Part shown: positions 21,900 through 25,033 of the stretch, in pieces
How positions within the stretch are numbered: the stretch's first letter is position 1
How the letters are laid out: every line of letters begins with the position of its first letter
Assembly (NCBI GenBank): GCA_900551055.1
Contig: URUK01000036.1
Span: 1 to 25,033, forward strand
Reading direction: 5' to 3'
Length of the DNA stretch: 25,033 nucleotides
From: an uncultured Prevotella sp.
Lineage (GTDB): Bacteria > Bacteroidota > Bacteroidia > Bacteroidales > Bacteroidaceae
Program-made: the position numbers and the translations under genes
Notes under the pieces: model-generated
Databases searched by the model: none
Seen by the model: the letters and a program-made list of their open reading frames with translations, nothing else
Told to the model about the DNA's origin: nothing

Positions 21900-23134
21900 G
21901 TTCTAATAATTTTAAACAATTTGTCACTCGGCCTCACCTTGTCGGGCACCTTGAAGGCCACGCGCGTGCCCTTCTGCGCCGTTGTCACGGAGTGCGTGTC
22001 GTCGTGTATTTCCTCCACGGTGACGTACATCACGCCGGTTGTGGGGCCTGTGATGAGCATCTTGTCGCCCACGGAGAACTCGGCGGCCTCGCAGGAGAAC
22101 TCGGCTACGCCCAGCTTCGAGAAGTACTTTACGCCCTTGCCCACGTACACCTTGCGCTCCGTGGCGTTGGAGCCGTAGTTCTTGTTCCACTCGCCGAGCA
22201 GCTGGCCCTGGTAGTAGCCGTCCCAGAAGCCGCGGTTGAACACCGTTGCAAGGCGTTCGTCCCAGCGGTCTTTCTTCTCGTCGGTGAAAGTGCCTTCAAG
22301 CACCGACGCTATTGCTTCCTTGTAGCACTGCACCACTGTGTACACGTACTCAGGCCCCCGGGCGCGCCCTTCTATCTTGAATACGCGCACGCCGGAGCGC
22401 ATCATGCGGTCGATGAAGCGGACGGTCTTCAAGTCCTTCGGGCTCATTATGTACTTGTTGTCAATCTCCAGCTGCGTGCCCGTCTCTGTGTCGGTCACAA
22501 GGTATGATCGCCGGCACAGCTGCATGCACTCGCCGCGGTTGGCCGAGCGGCCGGCGTTGTCGAGGCTGAGGTAGCACTTTCCGCTTACGGCCATGCATAG
22601 CGCGCCGTGGCAGAACATCTCAATCCTTATCCTCTCGCCCGACGGGCCGCAGACGTTCTGCTCGTCAATCTGCTTGTGGATGGCGGCCACCTGGTCAAGG
22701 TTCAGCTCGCGTGCCAGCACGGCCACGTCGGCGAACTGGGCGTAGAACTTCAGCGCCTCGATGTTCGAAATGTTGAGCTGCGTCGAGAGGTGAACCTCCA
22801 TGCCCACGCTGCGGCAGTACATTATTACGGCCATGTCGCTGGCAATCACGGCGGATATGCCGGCCTCCCTGGCCGCGTCGACTATCTCGCGCATGTCGGC
22901 CATGTCGCCGTCGTAGATTACGGTGTTCACTGTCAGGTACGTCTTTATGCCGTGACTGGCGCACGTTGCGGCTATTTCGCGCAGGTCGTCAACGGTGAAC
23001 GTGTTGGCCGAGTGCGCCCTCATGTTGAGCCGCCCGATGCCGAAATACACCGAACCGGCGCCGGCCTGTATGGCGGCTTGCAGGCTCTCGCGGCTTCCCA
23101 CGGGAGCCATTATCTCGAAGTCGTTGATTGTCAT
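21884..23134 (-). CDS. U32 peptidase-family protein (YegQ/TrhP-like)
   Basis: A 416-residue cytoplasmic protein. It has the U32 N-terminal barrel start 'IMAPVGSRESLQAAIQAGAGSVYFG' and the signature 'MFCHGALCMAVSGKCYLS' followed by 'NRGECMQLCRRSY'. C180, C187, C203 and C207 match the four conserved family cysteines, proposed Fe-S ligands. A C-terminal beta-barrel-like domain follows ('FSVGDKMLITGPTTGVMYV'). Although named peptidases, several members (TrhP, RlhA, UbiU/V) act in prephenate-dependent tRNA or rRNA hydroxylation or in ubiquinone synthesis. The tRNA-hydroxylation (TrhP) type is my best guess from length and context. The last residues TGEKE and the stop are repeat-derived. Confidence 0.88.
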   Translation of the reverse strand: MTINDFEIMAPVGSRESLQAAIQAGAGSVYFGIGRLNMRAHSANTFTVDDLREIAATCASHGIKTYLTVNTVIYDGDMADMREIVDAAREAGISAVIASDMAVIMYCRSVGMEVHLSTQLNISNIEALKFYAQFADVAVLARELNLDQVAAIHKQIDEQNVCGPSGERIRIEMFCHGALCMAVSGKCYLSLDNAGRSANRGECMQLCRRSYLVTDTETGTQLEIDNKYIMSPKDLKTVRFIDRMMRSGVRVFKIEGRARGPEYVYTVVQCYKEAIASVLEGTFTDEKKDRWDERLATVFNRGFWDGYYQGQLLGEWNKNYGSNATERKVYVGKGVKYFSKLGVAEFSCEAAEFSVGDKMLITGPTTGVMYVTVEEIHDDTHSVTTAQKGTRVAFKVPDKVRPSDKLFKIIRTGEKE

Positions 23135-23143
23135 TTTTATTTA

Positions 23144-23381
23144 GGAGTTAAAGGAGTTAAAAGGAGTTATCGCTCGCTGCGCTCGCTGGGAGTTAAGGAC
23201 ATTACTTTTTAGGAATTATTTATTAGGAGTTAAGGAGTTATGAAGTTAAGGAGTTAAGACAAATGCCTTGTTCACTGTCACTTGTCTACTTGTCACTCGT
23301 TACTTGTCAATTGACAAAGGTAATGTCTTTAACTCCCAGCGAGCGTAGCGAGCGATAACTCCTTTTAACTCCTTTAACTCC
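23144..23381. repeat. 62-bp inverted repeat with nested palindrome, glnN to U32 junction
   Basis: The left arm 23144-23205 and right arm 23320-23381 are complementary at all but two or three positions. Each arm holds three GGAGTTAA words, then the palindrome-like block CGCTCGCTGCGCTCGCTGGG (CGCTCGCTACGCTCGCTGGG in the other arm), then more of the word. The 114-base loop holds further GGAGTTAA words and a block of ACTTGTCAC words, which match the GACAAGT family. On the - strand TACCTTTG (23315-23322) fits the -7 promoter consensus and could drive the U32 gene. Confidence 0.92.
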
Positions 23382-23387
23382 CCAAAA

Positions 23388-25033
23388 TTACCTGATAAAC
23401 AGCAGTTCGCGGTACTTCGGCAGCGTCCACAGCTCGTCGGCGACGATAAGCTCCAGCTTGTCTATCTCGTAACGTATTTCCTCCATCTTCGGGGCTACGG
23501 TGTCGTGGTAGGCTATCGCCTTCTCGCGTTCGCTCTCAATCTTGTTCGCCACCTTGCGTGCGTTGATGAGTTCCTCCACGCCCGTCTCAATCTTCTGCGT
23601 GCGCTCGGCTATCTCCTCGATGAGCTTCATGTTGCGTGCGCACAGCTTGTCGGCCTTGTCGGTGGGGAAAATCTGGCGCATGTCCATCACGTTCTTCGCC
23701 AGACGGCTCTGGTAGTGCGTAGCCACGGGCACGATGTGGTTCATCGTGATGTCGCCCATCACGCGCGCCTCAATCTGTATTCGCTTGGTGTAAGTGTCCC
23801 ATTTAACCTCGTTCCTGGCCTCAAGCTCCTTGCGGTTCATCACGTTCATCGACTCGAACATGCGCACGGTGTCTTCTTTCAGGTAGTTGTCGAATATGAT
23901 GGGGCAGCTCGTTTCGCAGTCGAGTCCGCGGCGTTTTGCCTCTTCCACCCATTCGTCGGAGTATCCGTTGCCGTCGAAGCGTATGGGCTTGCACGTCCTG
24001 ATGTCGGCGCGCAGAATGTCGATTATGGCGCTTGTGGTGTCAGAACCGTTGGCAATCAGCCCGTCAACGCGGCGCTTGAAGTCGACAAGAGCCTCGGCAA
24101 CGGCTGTGTTCAGCGCTATCATGGCGCTGGCGCAGTTGGCCTCGGAGCCTACGGCGCGGAACTCGAAGCGGTTGCCCGTGAATGCGAAAGGACTGGTGCG
24201 GTTGCGGTCGGTGTTGTCAATCAGCAGCTCGGGTATTTCAGGTATGTCGAGCTTCATGCCCTGCTTGCCCTCTACGTTGAACAGGTCGTCGCGGTCGCTG
24301 TTCTCGATATGGTCCAGAAGTTCTGACAGCTGCTTGCCGAGGAACGACGAGATGATGGCCGGGGGAGCCTCGTTCGCGCCCAGACGGTGGGCGTTTGTAG
24401 CGCTCATAATGCTGGCCTTGAGCAGCCCGTTGTGGCGGTACACGCCCATGAGAGTCTCCACGATGAAGGTTACGAAGCGCAGGTTGTCGCGCTGCGTCTT
24501 GCCCGGCGCGTGGAGCAGCACGCCCGTGTCGGTAGACAGGCTCCAGTTGTTGTGCTTGCCCGAGCCGTTGACGCCTGCGAAGGGCTTTTCGTGCAGCAGC
24601 ACGCGGAAGCCGTGCTTGCGCGCTACTTTCTTCATCAGCGACATCAGGAGCATGTTGTGGTCGTTGGCTATGTTGGTCTCCTCGAATATCGGGGCTATCT
24701 CAAACTGGTTCGGGGCAACCTCGTTGTGGCGCGTCTTACAGGGAATGGCAAGCTCAAGAGCCTGTATCTCAAGGTCTTTCATGAACGCCTGCACGCGGTC
24801 GGGTATGGTTCCGAAGTAGTGGTCGTCCATCTGCTGGTTCTTCGCCGAGTCGTGACCCATGAGCGTGCGGCCTGTCAACATGAGGTCGGGACGCGCCGAG
24901 TAGAGCCCTTCGTCAACGAGGAAGTACTCCTGCTCCCAGCCGAGGTTGCAGGTAACTTTCTTCACGTTGGGGTCGAAGTAGCGGCATACGTCGGTCGCGG
25001 CCACGTTCACTGCGTGCAGGGCGCGCAGCAGCG
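23388..25033 (-). CDS. glnN: Glutamine synthetase type III (N-terminus outside window)
   Basis: Cytoplasmic ATP-dependent enzyme joining ammonia and glutamate to glutamine; type III is the large dodecameric form common in Bacteroidetes. About 548 C-terminal residues are visible and the frame stays open to the window edge (LLRALHAVNVAATDVCRYFDP), so the apparent GTG start at 25010 is internal. GSIII landmarks: 'NLGWEQEYFLVDEG', 'RHNEVAPNQFEIAPIFE', the signature 'FAGVNGSGKHNNWSLST', 'LGANEAPPAIISSFLG' and 'SPFAFTGNRFEFRAVGS'. The C-terminus LPKYRELLFIR looks complete. The gene stop lies seven bases from the arm of the large inverted repeat. Confidence 0.96.
   Translation of the reverse strand, partial: LLRALHAVNVAATDVCRYFDPNVKKVTCNLGWEQEYFLVDEGLYSARPDLMLTGRTLMGHDSAKNQQMDDHYFGTIPDRVQAFMKDLEIQALELAIPCKTRHNEVAPNQFEIAPIFEETNIANDHNMLLMSLMKKVARKHGFRVLLHEKPFAGVNGSGKHNNWSLSTDTGVLLHAPGKTQRDNLRFVTFIVETLMGVYRHNGLLKASIMSATNAHRLGANEAPPAIISSFLGKQLSELLDHIENSDRDDLFNVEGKQGMKLDIPEIPELLIDNTDRNRTSPFAFTGNRFEFRAVGSEANCASAMIALNTAVAEALVDFKRRVDGLIANGSDTTSAIIDILRADIRTCKPIRFDGNGYSDEWVEEAKRRGLDCETSCPIIFDNYLKEDTVRMFESMNVMNRKELEARNEVKWDTYTKRIQIEARVMGDITMNHIVPVATHYQSRLAKNVMDMRQIFPTDKADKLCARNMKLIEEIAERTQKIETGVEELINARKVANKIESEREKAIAYHDTVAPKMEEIRYEIDKLELIVADELWTLPKYRELLFIR

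Noticed and set aside
13603..23381. Word-array inverted repeats as insertion-sequence ends
   Set aside because: No transposase lies between any pair, loops are 5-114 bases, and no flanking target duplication is evident; a MITE origin is possible but unsupported.

Overview
The window looks like a chromosomal segment from a Bacteroidales bacterium, most likely Prevotella or a close relative. Three things point there: a type III glutamine synthetase, a PorZ-like type IX secretion protein beside leuS, YitT and RdgB, and a promoter of the Bacteroidetes TAnnTTTG type with no obvious Shine-Dalgarno sequences. Most genes are moderately GC-rich. The first gene (leucine-rich repeat protein) and, less strongly, the membrane protein near 11.3-12.6 kb are AT-rich and look foreign. 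I saw no tRNA, rRNA, CRISPR array, transposase or integrase.

Layout. Left of about 13.65 kb every gene is on the + strand; right of it every gene is on the - strand. The + side holds an LRR (BspA-like) protein, then a housekeeping run of leuS, a YitT-family membrane protein, rdgB and porZ. It continues into surface-glycan genes: an acyltransferase, a GT2, a GT4, a multi-pass membrane protein and a second GT2. The - side, in transcription order from the right edge, holds glnN (N-terminus outside the window), a U32 peptidase-family protein, sufE, a TrmH/SpoU RNA methyltransferase, a secreted GH43-discoidin-Fn3 glycosidase and an outer-membrane beta-barrel. After a strong terminator come nadA, a phosphoethanolamine transferase and a further glycosyltransferase, which converges on the + strand glycan genes. 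Acyltransferase, glycosyltransferases and phosphoethanolamine transferase together suggest assembly and decoration of LPS or another surface glycan. PorZ fits this, because in Porphyromonas it delivers anionic LPS to the type IX machinery.

The striking feature is the DNA between the genes. Most gene junctions carry a low-complexity element made of tandem, slightly varying copies of a short word (for example GACAAGT, AATTGTGAATTATG, CCTATAAG, AAGGTAAAA, GGAGTTAA). The word is often repeated in inverted orientation, giving hairpin arms of 14 to 62 bp. Several words recur at distant loci; one shared stretch is 17 nt long and lies 13 kb away in inverted orientation. At least seven genes take their stop codon and last few residues from such an element, and two take their start codon from one. 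Two different elements sit in frame inside leuS, adding about 27 and 26 residues to an essential enzyme. They behave like repeats that can colonise coding sequence, comparable in principle to Rickettsia palindromic elements. A separate pair of arrays, each with three repeats at an exact 33-bp period, precedes two consecutive glycan genes and keeps one frame open with an 11-residue periodicity.
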